Source: an uncultured bacterium
Lineage (GTDB): Bacteria > Bacteroidota > Bacteroidia > Bacteroidales > Bacteroidaceae
Length of the DNA: 64,000 nt
Direction: 5' to 3'
Assembly: GCA_905214795.1 (NCBI GenBank)
Contig: CAJMNM010000003.1
Span: 62,001 to 126,000 of the forward strand
Below the pieces are notes generated by a model. The model saw only the letters and a program-made list of their open reading frames with translations, did no database searches and was not told where the DNA came from. The first letter of the stretch is position 1; every line of letters starts with the position of its first letter. Of the stretch, positions 17,470-25,010 are shown piece after piece. The position numbers were made by a program, and so were the translations under genes.

Positions 17470-19755
17470 ATGAAAAAATATATCTTATTTTTAGCATTAA
17501 TAGTAAAAACCTGCTTACTATTCAGTCAGGCAATAGGATCATGGAAAGCATATCCTGCATTACAGATTTCAACTTATAATATTCCTGCTGAAAATAAGAT
17601 ATTTTCACTATGTAATGGTAATTTGTTTAGTTATAATATAAAAGACACAGAAATCTATGTTTATGACCGTATTAGTTCATTACATGATAGCCAAATAGCT
17701 TTTATTGATTATTGTGAAAAACTAAAAGTATTAGTTGCTGTTTATTCTAATGGAAACATAGATTTGATTTATGATGATAATTCTGTCACAAATCTTAAAC
17801 AATTAAAAGAATCTAATTACTCAAATCTTACCATAAACAATCTTTCTATAAGCGATACAGAAGCATATATATCTACAAATTTCGGTATTGTTGTAGTTGA
17901 TATTATAAAAGAAGAATTTAAAAATACCTATAACTTAAATTTAAATGTTATCTGTTGTACACGTAATGAAAATAATATATACATAAGTACTACAGAAGGA
18001 TGCTATATAGGAGATCTATCACTTAATTTATTAGATAAAAACAATTGGAAACGTGTAAGCGATTTTGTATTTCATGACATAGTTGTTTTCAAAAATGAAA
18101 TGTTCTGTATGTTTAAAAACATCAGTTTTTATCACTTAGATAAAAATCTTTCATATTCTAAAATACTAGACCAACCATCTTTTATTACTACTACTAATAA
18201 TAAAATGATTGTTGGTAACTCTGAAAAAATCTATGTTTTTGACTCTACAGATAAATATCAGACATATACAGAAAACAACAATTTTAATATGCTTGCCTAC
18301 CAAAACGGCATCTATTGGGCCAGCTGTGGTATCAAAGGTTTACAAGCTTATAAAATAGAAAATGAAGAATTAAAACCATACGGTGCCCCTATACAACCCA
18401 ACAGTCCTGTTAGAGATTATTTTGGAGAAATGAAATTTGTAGGCAATAGACTTTTAGTTGCAGGAGGTTCACATAACTATCAGAATATAATATATGAAGG
18501 AACAGCAATGTATTACGAAGATGGGAAATGGTATAACTTTAATGAAAATGGAATAGAAGAAAAGACAGGACTTAAATTCCAAAATTTAACTTCTGTCGCA
18601 CAAGATCCCAACGATCCCACCCGACATTATGTAGCCTCCATGGGACAAGGTCTATATGAATTTAAAGATCTTAATTTTATTAATCGTTACGATTATTCCA
18701 ACAGTACCCTTAAAACGATTCTTCCAAATAGTTCAAATAAGATTAATTATGTAAGGTGTAGTGCCCTTACTTATGATAACAATAATAATTTATGGATGAG
18801 CAATAATGAAATAGATTCCATTATTAACGTACTTAAAAGTGATGGAAAATGGCTACATTTTTATTATCCGGAACTTGCAAATACAACGATATGTGATGTT
18901 ATCATATTCGACCAGAAACAAAGATTATGGATGACTTCACGACGATCATCACAAGCTGGAATTTTCTTTTTAGACAACAATCAGACTCTCGAAAATACAA
19001 ATGATGATAAACACTGTCTAAAAACATCAATAACCAATCAAGACGGTATAGTATATTCTCCACATGAATTTTATACAATTGCTGAAGACCATAATGGTCA
19101 ACTATGGATTGGTACAAGTGATGGTCCATTTGTAATTACAGAACCAGACAATTTTATCAATAATAATTTTACTTATGAGCAAATTAAAATAGCCAGAAAT
19201 GATGGTACCGATTATGCCGATTATCTTTTAAGTAATATAGCAGTAACTGCAATCGCTATAGATGCAGCTAATAGAAAATGGCTTGGCACATCAAACAATG
19301 GTGTATATCTTGTAAGTGAAGATGGACAAGAAATGATACAACATTTTACAACTGATAATTCACCATTACTGTCTGATAATATTTTATCTCTTGCAATAAG
19401 TCCTCAAACAGGAGAAATAATGATTGGTACAGACAAAGGATTGGTATCTTACATGAGTGATGCTAATACTCCAAAATCAGATCTGAATAAAAATAATATA
19501 TATGCTTTTCCAAATCCTGTTACACCAGAATATCAAGGTTTAATCAGTATAACTGGATTAACTGAAAATGCCGACGTAAAAATTACCTCAAATACAGGAC
19601 AATTAATTTATTCAGGTCACTCTAATGGTGGACTTTTTACATGGGATGGTAAAACAAAAGATGGAAAACGAGTTGCCTCAGGTGTATATAACGTAATAGC
19701 AAGCACACAAGAAGGAAAAGAAAGTATTGTAACTCGTATTACAATTATTAAATAA
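17470..19755 (+). CDS. porZ: PorZ-like T9SS beta-propeller protein
   Basis: A 761-residue secreted protein with a signal peptide (cleavage near L-L-F-S-Q) followed by two-component-regulator-like beta-propeller repeats (W-M-S-N-N-E, L-W-I-G-T-S-D-G-P, K-W-L-G-T-S-N-N-G-V-Y, I-M-I-G-T-D-K-G-L). It ends in a type A sorting-like domain (N-I-Y-A-F-P-N-P-V, then I-T-S-N-T-G-Q-L, then R-V-A-S-G-V-Y-N-V). This layout and the opening I-G-S-W-K-A-Y-P match Porphyromonas gingivalis PorZ, a surface component of the T9SS attachment complex that presents anionic lipopolysaccharide to the sortase PorU. The name is given by homology from memory. Only 7 bases separate it from rdgB. Confidence 0.82.
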   Translation: MKKYILFLALIVKTCLLFSQAIGSWKAYPALQISTYNIPAENKIFSLCNGNLFSYNIKDTEIYVYDRISSLHDSQIAFIDYCEKLKVLVAVYSNGNIDLIYDDNSVTNLKQLKESNYSNLTINNLSISDTEAYISTNFGIVVVDIIKEEFKNTYNLNLNVICCTRNENNIYISTTEGCYIGDLSLNLLDKNNWKRVSDFVFHDIVVFKNEMFCMFKNISFYHLDKNLSYSKILDQPSFITTTNNKMIVGNSEKIYVFDSTDKYQTYTENNNFNMLAYQNGIYWASCGIKGLQAYKIENEELKPYGAPIQPNSPVRDYFGEMKFVGNRLLVAGGSHNYQNIIYEGTAMYYEDGKWYNFNENGIEEKTGLKFQNLTSVAQDPNDPTRHYVASMGQGLYEFKDLNFINRYDYSNSTLKTILPNSSNKINYVRCSALTYDNNNNLWMSNNEIDSIINVLKSDGKWLHFYYPELANTTICDVIIFDQKQRLWMTSRRSSQAGIFFLDNNQTLENTNDDKHCLKTSITNQDGIVYSPHEFYTIAEDHNGQLWIGTSDGPFVITEPDNFINNNFTYEQIKIARNDGTDYADYLLSNIAVTAIAIDAANRKWLGTSNNGVYLVSEDGQEMIQHFTTDNSPLLSDNILSLAISPQTGEIMIGTDKGLVSYMSDANTPKSDLNKNNIYAFPNPVTPEYQGLISITGLTENADVKITSNTGQLIYSGHSNGGLFTWDGKTKDGKRVASGVYNVIASTQEGKESIVTRITIIK

Positions 19756-19759
19756 TGAC

Positions 19760-19797
19760 ACAGCCATAAATGTCATTTAAAGTCATTTATGGCTGTT
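19760..19797. terminator. Bidirectional terminator between porZ and the aminotransferase gene
   Basis: A-C-A-G-C-C-A-T-A-A-A-T-G (19760-19772) pairs perfectly with 19784-19796, with further A/T pairs outside. The hairpin overlaps the last codons of the minus-strand gene and follows the porZ stop by five bases. Confidence 0.85.
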
Positions 19798-20873
19798 ATT
19801 ATCTTTTCTATTTCTTCTTCAGTCAGACATGGGAACATAGGAATACTTAATTCTTCACGATGTATTCTTTCTGTAACAGGCAAAGATAATGAAGAATAAC
19901 ATTTTAATGCATTTTGCTGATGGGGTGGAATAGGGTAATGCACTAATGATTGAATACCACAATCAGTTAAATAAGTACGTAACTGATCTCTACGTTCTGA
20001 AAAAATAGTATAAATATGAAAAACATGATTTTCATGACTACAGTCAAATGGTAAAGTAACCAAGTGATTGGAAATACCTGTTTTATATTTATTTGCTATG
20101 ACACGCCTTTTTTCATTATCCTTATCTAAACGTTCTAATTTGAGATTTAAAACTGCAGCTTGAATTTCATCCATACGACTGTTTATTCCGATGTATGGAT
20201 GCACATATTTTGCAGAAGAACCATAGTTAGCCAAAGCACGCACTCTTTCAGCCAATTCAGTATCATTAGTTGTTATTGCCCCAGCATCGCCCAAAGCTCC
20301 AAGATTTTTTCCCGGATAAAAACTAAAACCTGCAGCATCGCCTAAGGCTCCTGTCTTTATTCCTTTATAAACAGCTCCATGAGCCTGCGCACAATCTTCT
20401 ACAATAAGAAGCCCCCGTTTTGAGGCTATATTTTGAATTTCAGCCATTTTACACACACGTCCATAGAGATGAACCACCATAATGGCTTTTGTACGCTCAG
20501 AAAGCAAATTTTCTATTTTAGTAGGATCAATATTACACGTTTCCCATTCAGGTTCGCAAAATACTGGTTTAAGCCCTGCACGCAGTACAGCCAAAATAGA
20601 AGCAATGTAAGTATTAGCCGGAACAATAACTTCATCACCTCTTTTCATCTTACCTAAACTGATATAAGCCATAAATATAAGAGTCAATGCATCTAATCCA
20701 TTACCTACTCCTACACAATGTTTAATCCCACAATAAGTAGAAAATCGTTCCTCAAATCTATTCACTTCCTCACCAAACAAATACCATCCGGACTTTACTA
20801 CTTTATCAACAGCAAGAGACAATTGAGGTTCAAATGAAGTATTAATCCGTTCTAAATCCAAATACTTTATCAT
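19773..20873 (-). CDS. DegT/DnrJ/EryC1/StrS aminotransferase (FdtB-like)
   Basis: PLP-dependent sugar-nucleotide aminotransferase of 366 residues. The N-terminus Y-L-D-L, the motif G-V-G-N-G-L-D-A-L, the E-D-C-A-Q-A-H-G motif and the PLP-lysine region F-Y-P-G-K-N-L-G-A-L-G-D-A-G-A are classic. Downstream of a QdtA/FdtA-type ketoisomerase it probably makes a dTDP-3-amino-3,6-dideoxyhexose (Fuc3N or Qui3N type). It is the last gene of the nadA operon, 16 bases after the acyltransferase-like gene. The precise sugar cannot be read from the sequence. Confidence 0.9.
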   Translation of the reverse strand: MIKYLDLERINTSFEPQLSLAVDKVVKSGWYLFGEEVNRFEERFSTYCGIKHCVGVGNGLDALTLIFMAYISLGKMKRGDEVIVPANTYIASILAVLRAGLKPVFCEPEWETCNIDPTKIENLLSERTKAIMVVHLYGRVCKMAEIQNIASKRGLLIVEDCAQAHGAVYKGIKTGALGDAAGFSFYPGKNLGALGDAGAITTNDTELAERVRALANYGSSAKYVHPYIGINSRMDEIQAAVLNLKLERLDKDNEKRRVIANKYKTGISNHLVTLPFDCSHENHVFHIYTIFSERRDQLRTYLTDCGIQSLVHYPIPPHQQNALKCYSSLSLPVTERIHREELSIPMFPCLTEEEIEKIITAINDFK

Positions 20874-20889
20874 TTATCTTAAATTCTTT

Positions 20890-21840
20890 TTATAAATCTA
20901 TTTCATATGTATCATAAACCACAGCACGACCACCGAATCCTTCCTTCTGGAATATCAGACCTTCATTTAAAAAGTGACCACCATCTTCTACAGAAGTACC
21001 CATGTCAAAATAAACCTTATCATTATAAACTTCATGAATAAGATGATAAAAAAGTAAGTCTACAGCACCAACATTCCTGCCTTTCTGGGTAGAACCTATA
21101 TATTGCACATGAACAACTTTATCGGTCAAATAAAGTACAGTACCCGCTATTACATTGTTTCCTTTATCATAAACACAATATAAACATATATGTAATGGAA
21201 AACGTTGTTTTAACAATAAAATTTCATTTAAAGAATGTACAGGCTCGGCCTGATGACGTTCTTTAAGATTATCTTTAAGAACACTCCAAAAAGAGGTAAA
21301 ATCATCTGTCTGACGGATAATAAGTCCTTCACGAATAGCATGATTTACTTTTCGTCTTCTAAGTGTACTGAATGGTTTTAAATATGAAAGAGGAATAACA
21401 GTAGAAATTTTACGTTCAGTCAAACGTGCATTGAAACGAAATAAAGCATAAAGATCTTCCTCACTAGGGTATTTAGAATAAATATAGGGTATAGGAGCGT
21501 AAATCCATTTAACTACACCTCTATTCTTCAAATAATTAATGATAGTACCAAATAATGACAACATCAGCGAGGCTGTCATTTTATCATTAATTATCATACC
21601 ACCATATGTTAATCCTTTATGACTAAGCAATATATTGCCAACTAAATGTGCTGGCAATAATGCAAATAATTTACCACCATAATATGCCATTAAAGAACAG
21701 TCATGGAATCTGTCCGCATGATAATCCATATACCCACGCATAAAAAGAAATGTACCATTCCGTGAAACAAGTACGAAATCATCCCATTCCTTTCTATATG
21801 ATGGCATATATATACGTATTTCCCAACTATTCCCAGGCAT
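20890..21840 (-). CDS. GNAT/FemAB-like acyltransferase
   Basis: A 316-residue protein with no signal peptide that resembles two-lobed GNAT/FemAB acyltransferases (R-R-R-K-V-N-H-A-I-R-E-G near the middle, then V-I-A-G-T-V-L-Y-L-T-D and V-Q-Y-I-G-S-T near the C-terminal lobe). It sits between ketoisomerase and aminotransferase genes (gaps of 3 and 16 bases), the position where an N-acetyltransferase such as FdtC would be expected. FdtC is a hexapeptide-repeat enzyme and this protein is not. The likely role, N-acylation of the amino sugar, is inferred from position. Confidence 0.65.
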   Translation of the reverse strand: MPGNSWEIRIYMPSYRKEWDDFVLVSRNGTFLFMRGYMDYHADRFHDCSLMAYYGGKLFALLPAHLVGNILLSHKGLTYGGMIINDKMTASLMLSLFGTIINYLKNRGVVKWIYAPIPYIYSKYPSEEDLYALFRFNARLTERKISTVIPLSYLKPFSTLRRRKVNHAIREGLIIRQTDDFTSFWSVLKDNLKERHQAEPVHSLNEILLLKQRFPLHICLYCVYDKGNNVIAGTVLYLTDKVVHVQYIGSTQKGRNVGAVDLLFYHLIHEVYNDKVYFDMGTSVEDGGHFLNEGLIFQKEGFGGRAVVYDTYEIDL

Positions 21841-21843
21841 ATT

Positions 21844-22233
21844 CTACTTTTTTATTATACGAAGAAATTCGTCATAAGAATTAATATACATTTCTGGCTG
21901 ATAAGGATGAGATGAAAGTACCAATAAAACAGCATCTGGTGAAAAATATAACAATTCATTCCATGTTAATGGTGGAATATGTAATCCTTTATCAGGTGAA
22001 TCCAAATTATACACTCTACGTCCATCATTATCTTCCAGACAAATTTTCACACAGCCTTTTACAGCAACCAAGAATTGATGAGTTATTTTATTGGCATGTT
22101 TACCGCGTTCCTGTCCTTTGGGCACATTGTAAATCCAATATGCCCGACGAACAAGGAAAGGAATATCTTTTTCCATTTCAGCCACAGTAAGACTTCCGCG
22201 CTGATCTGTAAAAGTTTTCAGATTACTTGTCAT
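21844..22233 (-). CDS. WxcM/FdtA-like sugar 3,4-ketoisomerase (cupin)
   Basis: A 129-residue single-domain cupin like FdtA/QdtA, which convert dTDP-4-keto-6-deoxyglucose to the 3-keto isomer. The family features D-Q-R-G-S-L-T-V-A-E near residue 11, the histidine cluster R-G-K-H-A-N-K, and P-P-L-T-W-N-E-L are visible. The ATG overlaps the nadA stop as ATGA (22230-22233), so it is translationally coupled to nadA. The next gene starts 3 bases after its stop. The epimer specificity (FdtA versus QdtA) is not decidable here. Confidence 0.9.
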   Translation of the reverse strand: MTSNLKTFTDQRGSLTVAEMEKDIPFLVRRAYWIYNVPKGQERGKHANKITHQFLVAVKGCVKICLEDNDGRRVYNLDSPDKGLHIPPLTWNELLYFSPDAVLLVLSSHPYQPEMYINSYDEFLRIIKK

Positions 22234-23222
22234 AAACCTAATTTATCTGATATTTCAAGCATTCTCTGAATAGGTTTGATAGCTTTTTCAGCAACCTTTT
22301 CATCAACTTTTATTTCAGGCCATTCATATTTCAATGTATTGTAAAGCTTCTCTAGCGTAATGAGACGCATATAATTACATTCATTACATGCACATGTACT
22401 ATCATTAGGCGGTGCGGGAATAAAGACCTTTTCCGGACAAGATTTCTGCATCTCATGTAGTATACCGCTTTCTGTAGCTACAATAAATTCTTTATTATCA
22501 CTTTGAATAGCATATTTCAACAATGCAGCTGTCGATCCAACTTTATCAGCCAATTTTAAAACAGCTCCCTTACACTCAGGATGAGCCAATATTTCTGCAT
22601 TTGGATAAACTTTCTTGAGTTCAATCATCTTTTCTACAGAAAATTTTTCATGAACATGGCATGCTCCGTTCCATAATACCATATTACGTCCGGTAATAGA
22701 ATTAATATAATTACCCAAGTTACGATCTGGTCCGAAAATAATTTTTTCATCAGCAGGTAAACTTTCTACTATTTGTCGAGCATTACTTGATGTCACAACA
22801 ACATCTGTAACTGCTTTTGTGGCCGCAGTAGTATTTACATAAGAAATAACAGTATGTCCAGGATGTTCTTTTACAAACTGTTCAAACTCATTAGCTGGAC
22901 AACTTTCAGCTAAAGAACAAGTAGCATTTAAATCTGGTACTAAAACCTTTTTATTAGGACACAGGATTTTATTTGTTTCTCCCATAAAGTGAACGCCACA
23001 CATTACAATAATGTCTGCATCAGTCTTAGCTGCTTTTTGAGCTAAAGCTAGGCTGTCACCTATAAAATCAGCTACATCTTGAATAATGCCCTCGGTATAA
23101 TAATGCGCCATTATAACTGCATTCTTTTCTTTACATAGCCGTTTAATTTCTGATTTAAGATCAATCCCCTGTTCAATGGGTTCATCTATATACCCTTTTT
23201 CCAACCATTCTTTTTTAATCAT
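22230..23222 (-). CDS. nadA: Quinolinate synthase NadA
   Basis: [4Fe-4S] enzyme that condenses iminoaspartate with dihydroxyacetone phosphate to quinolinate in NAD synthesis. The 330-residue protein carries the three iron-sulfur cysteine regions (M-C-G-V-H-F-M-G-E, G-A-C-H-V-H-E and C-A-C-N-E-C-N-Y-M) and the A-H-Y-Y and G-D-S-L motifs near the N-terminus. Its partner nadB is at 30.6-32.2 kb on the same strand but in a separate unit. nadC is not in the window. It is first in an operon with three deoxysugar genes. It transcribes away from the candidate origin region. Confidence 0.97.
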   Translation of the reverse strand: MIKKEWLEKGYIDEPIEQGIDLKSEIKRLCKEKNAVIMAHYYTEGIIQDVADFIGDSLALAQKAAKTDADIIVMCGVHFMGETNKILCPNKKVLVPDLNATCSLAESCPANEFEQFVKEHPGHTVISYVNTTAATKAVTDVVVTSSNARQIVESLPADEKIIFGPDRNLGNYINSITGRNMVLWNGACHVHEKFSVEKMIELKKVYPNAEILAHPECKGAVLKLADKVGSTAALLKYAIQSDNKEFIVATESGILHEMQKSCPEKVFIPAPPNDSTCACNECNYMRLITLEKLYNTLKYEWPEIKVDEKVAEKAIKPIQRMLEISDKLGL

Positions 23223-23450
23223 ATATATAATAATATTTAGTTTTATTTTTCAGAAAAACCTTATGTTAATGATAATAGACTGTTCATACTGTCGAGAAAA
23301 AATATGGCTGAGATTTGCTTTTTAAGTTATTAATTTGAGATATTTATTTATCACTATATTATCAACAGTTATCAATTAACTATAGACTATTGATTTTAAG
23401 CTACTCACCATTTCTTTTATTTACTCTTTCAACTGTATGTTGATAAATTA

Positions 23451-23458
23451 CAAAGTTA
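23451..23458 (-). promoter_or_regulatory. Possible -7 box upstream of nadA
   Basis: TAACTTTG on the minus strand matches TAnnTTTG, but no -33 box is clear and the leader would be over 220 bases. The actual nadA promoter may be closer. Confidence 0.3.
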
Positions 23459-23651
23459 AAAACTTTAATGGAATATTTGTGTATAAAGATGATGAAATTA
23501 GGGTTGAAACTTTGTTTTAATCTTTTGTTTTATTATTTGGAAGTCTGAAATATTTGTGTAGCATATTTGAAATACAAACATCCAAATTTATTTTTAAAAA
23601 ACTATGGTTGAATTATGAACGACTTATAAAATAGTTTTCTACTGTTTTTGT

Positions 23652-23659
23652 TATCTTTG
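23652..23659 (+). promoter_or_regulatory. -7 box of the TrmH-family gene
   Basis: TATCTTTG followed by G-C-A-C, a very common form in this phylum, about 80 bases before the ATG. Confidence 0.65.
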
Positions 23660-23741
23660 CACAGCATAAGTTTTATGCAGGATAAACTATCCTATGTTTA
23701 ACAGATTATTTTCATACAAAGTATATTTATAAGAAAATATA

Positions 23742-24272
23742 ATGAGAAAGCTGAAAATCACAGAATTAAATCGTATTTCTACTGAAGAATTTAAAGAAGC
23801 TGAAAAATTACCTTTAATAGTTGTACTTGATCAGGTAAGAAGTTTATATAATGTAGGTTCTGTGTTTCGTTCATCTGATGCATTTCGAGTAGAATCTATA
23901 TATTTATGTGGTATTACTGCAACGCCACCTAATGCAGAAATTCATAAAACAGCTTTAGGTGCAGAAGATTCTGTTGAATGGATTTATTTTAAATCAACGC
24001 AAGATGCTGTAAAACAATTAAAAGAACAAGGTGTTGAGGTTTGGTCTGTTGAACAGGTCGAGGGAAGTGTAATGCTTCAAGATTTTCGTCCTAAAAATAA
24101 TAAACGTTATGCAATTATTTTAGGTAACGAGGTTAAAGGTGTTCAACAAGATGTTGTTGACATGTGTGATGGGTGTATTGAAATACCTCAATTTGGAACT
24201 AAACACTCTTTAAATGTGTCAGTTACAGCAGGTATATTAATATGGGAGTTCGCACGTTTAATGAAGTTATGA
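23742..24272 (+). CDS. TrmH/SpoU-family RNA 2'-O-methyltransferase
   Basis: A 176-residue SPOUT methyltransferase that uses S-adenosylmethionine to methylate a ribose 2'-hydroxyl in tRNA or rRNA. Motif 1 is N-V-G-S-V-F-R-S-S-D-A-F, motif 2 I-I-L-G-N-E-V-K-G-V, and motif 3, forming the trefoil knot, I-P-Q-F-G-T-K-H-S-L-N-V-S-V. The length fits a single catalytic domain without an N-terminal RNA-binding extension. The RNA target cannot be told from the sequence. It is convergent with the DUF4294 gene. Confidence 0.93.
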   Translation: MRKLKITELNRISTEEFKEAEKLPLIVVLDQVRSLYNVGSVFRSSDAFRVESIYLCGITATPPNAEIHKTALGAEDSVEWIYFKSTQDAVKQLKEQGVEVWSVEQVEGSVMLQDFRPKNNKRYAIILGNEVKGVQQDVVDMCDGCIEIPQFGTKHSLNVSVTAGILIWEFARLMKL

Positions 24273-24288
24273 ACAACCTGTGAAAACT

Positions 24289-24915
24289 TTATAAAGCACC
24301 TATTTCAACCAACCGTACAACTCTTTCGGTCAGTCTGTCGTCTGTATCAGGATTATAATCTTTTTTTAGACTAGCTCCAAAAATAGAAGCAAAAGTTTGA
24401 TAGAATCCAGCTTTAAAGGGTCCGAAAAATGCTTTTACTATCTGATATGAGTTCTGATTACATTCACGGTCAATTAATTTTATTAATAACTTACCTTGTG
24501 AATAAGTCAGTTTTTTCATTTCAGGTGTATATTGTTGTTTTATTCCTTTTTCAACAGCTTTTATATGAGCATCCTTTGCTTTTTTATTTGGTAATTTCTC
24601 CAAATATTCATAAGTTTCAGCAATAGTCTGATTTACTCTTTTGGCTATTGGTAATGTCTTTTTTACATTATATATCAGTTTATTGTATCGTATATAATCT
24701 TTTCTGTTTTTAAATTTCAGAGGAGGATAAACAGGTACTTCTGGAAGTATAATCACTGTAATTGAATCACCTTTATAAAATTCTTTTTGTGCTTTTTTAT
24801 AAAAAATGATAGGTACGACAGGTTTTGTGTTATCTGTCATAAAGATGTCTTGGCCTTCTGCAGGAAGTAGTAAGGTCAAGAAGATAGCTGTGATTATAAA
24901 TCTGATAGTTTTCAT
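24289..24915 (-). CDS. DUF4294 secreted protein
   Basis: A 208-residue exported protein with a signal peptide ending near P-A-E-G-Q. The conserved portion runs from K-G-D-S-I-T through P-L-K-F-K-N-R-K-D-Y and Y-N-V-K-K-T-L-P to I-D-R-E-C-N-Q-N-S-Y and I-F-G-A-S-L-K-K-D-Y, matching the DUF4294 family of Bacteroidota. No function is known. Its start codon is only about 4 bases beyond the predicted transcription start, so the mRNA may be almost leaderless. It is divergent from the HHH-domain gene. Confidence 0.82.
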   Translation of the reverse strand: MKTIRFIITAIFLTLLLPAEGQDIFMTDNTKPVVPIIFYKKAQKEFYKGDSITVIILPEVPVYPPLKFKNRKDYIRYNKLIYNVKKTLPIAKRVNQTIAETYEYLEKLPNKKAKDAHIKAVEKGIKQQYTPEMKKLTYSQGKLLIKLIDRECNQNSYQIVKAFFGPFKAGFYQTFASIFGASLKKDYNPDTDDRLTERVVRLVEIGAL

Positions 24916-24923
24916 TTTGACTG

Positions 24924-24931
24924 CAAAATTA
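24924..24931 (-). promoter_or_regulatory. -7 box of the DUF4294 gene
   Basis: TAATTTTG on the minus strand matches TAnnTTTG. It ends 8 bases before the ATG. No good -33 element is visible. Confidence 0.5.
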
Positions 24932-24974
24932 TAAATAATATGATTAGCTTGTTCTTATTTTACAAATAATATAA

Positions 24975-25006
24975 TTTGTTATGTAAAAAATAGTTGTGTA
25001 TATTTG
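24975..25006 (+). promoter_or_regulatory. Promoter of the HHH-domain gene
   Basis: TTTG (24975-24978), a 20-base spacer and TATATTTG (24999-25006) give a full consensus match. Transcription would start near 25011, the position of the first possible start codon. Confidence 0.65.
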
Positions 25007-25010
25007 AAAA

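Larger units (their letters stand above)
23223..23741. other. Candidate chromosomal replication origin region
   Basis: A 519-base AT-rich gene-free interval between divergent genes. It holds three DnaA-box-like sites in a row at about 10-11 base spacing (TTATCACTA 23348-23356, TTATCAACA 23359-23367, TTATCAATT 23369-23377) and two in the other orientation (TTATCAACA on the minus strand, 23446-23438; TTATACACA on the minus strand, 23486-23478, an exact match to TTATNCACA). Genes to the left are G/T-richer when on the minus strand and genes to the right when on the plus strand, as expected around an origin. dnaA itself is not in the window. See findings. Confidence 0.5.
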
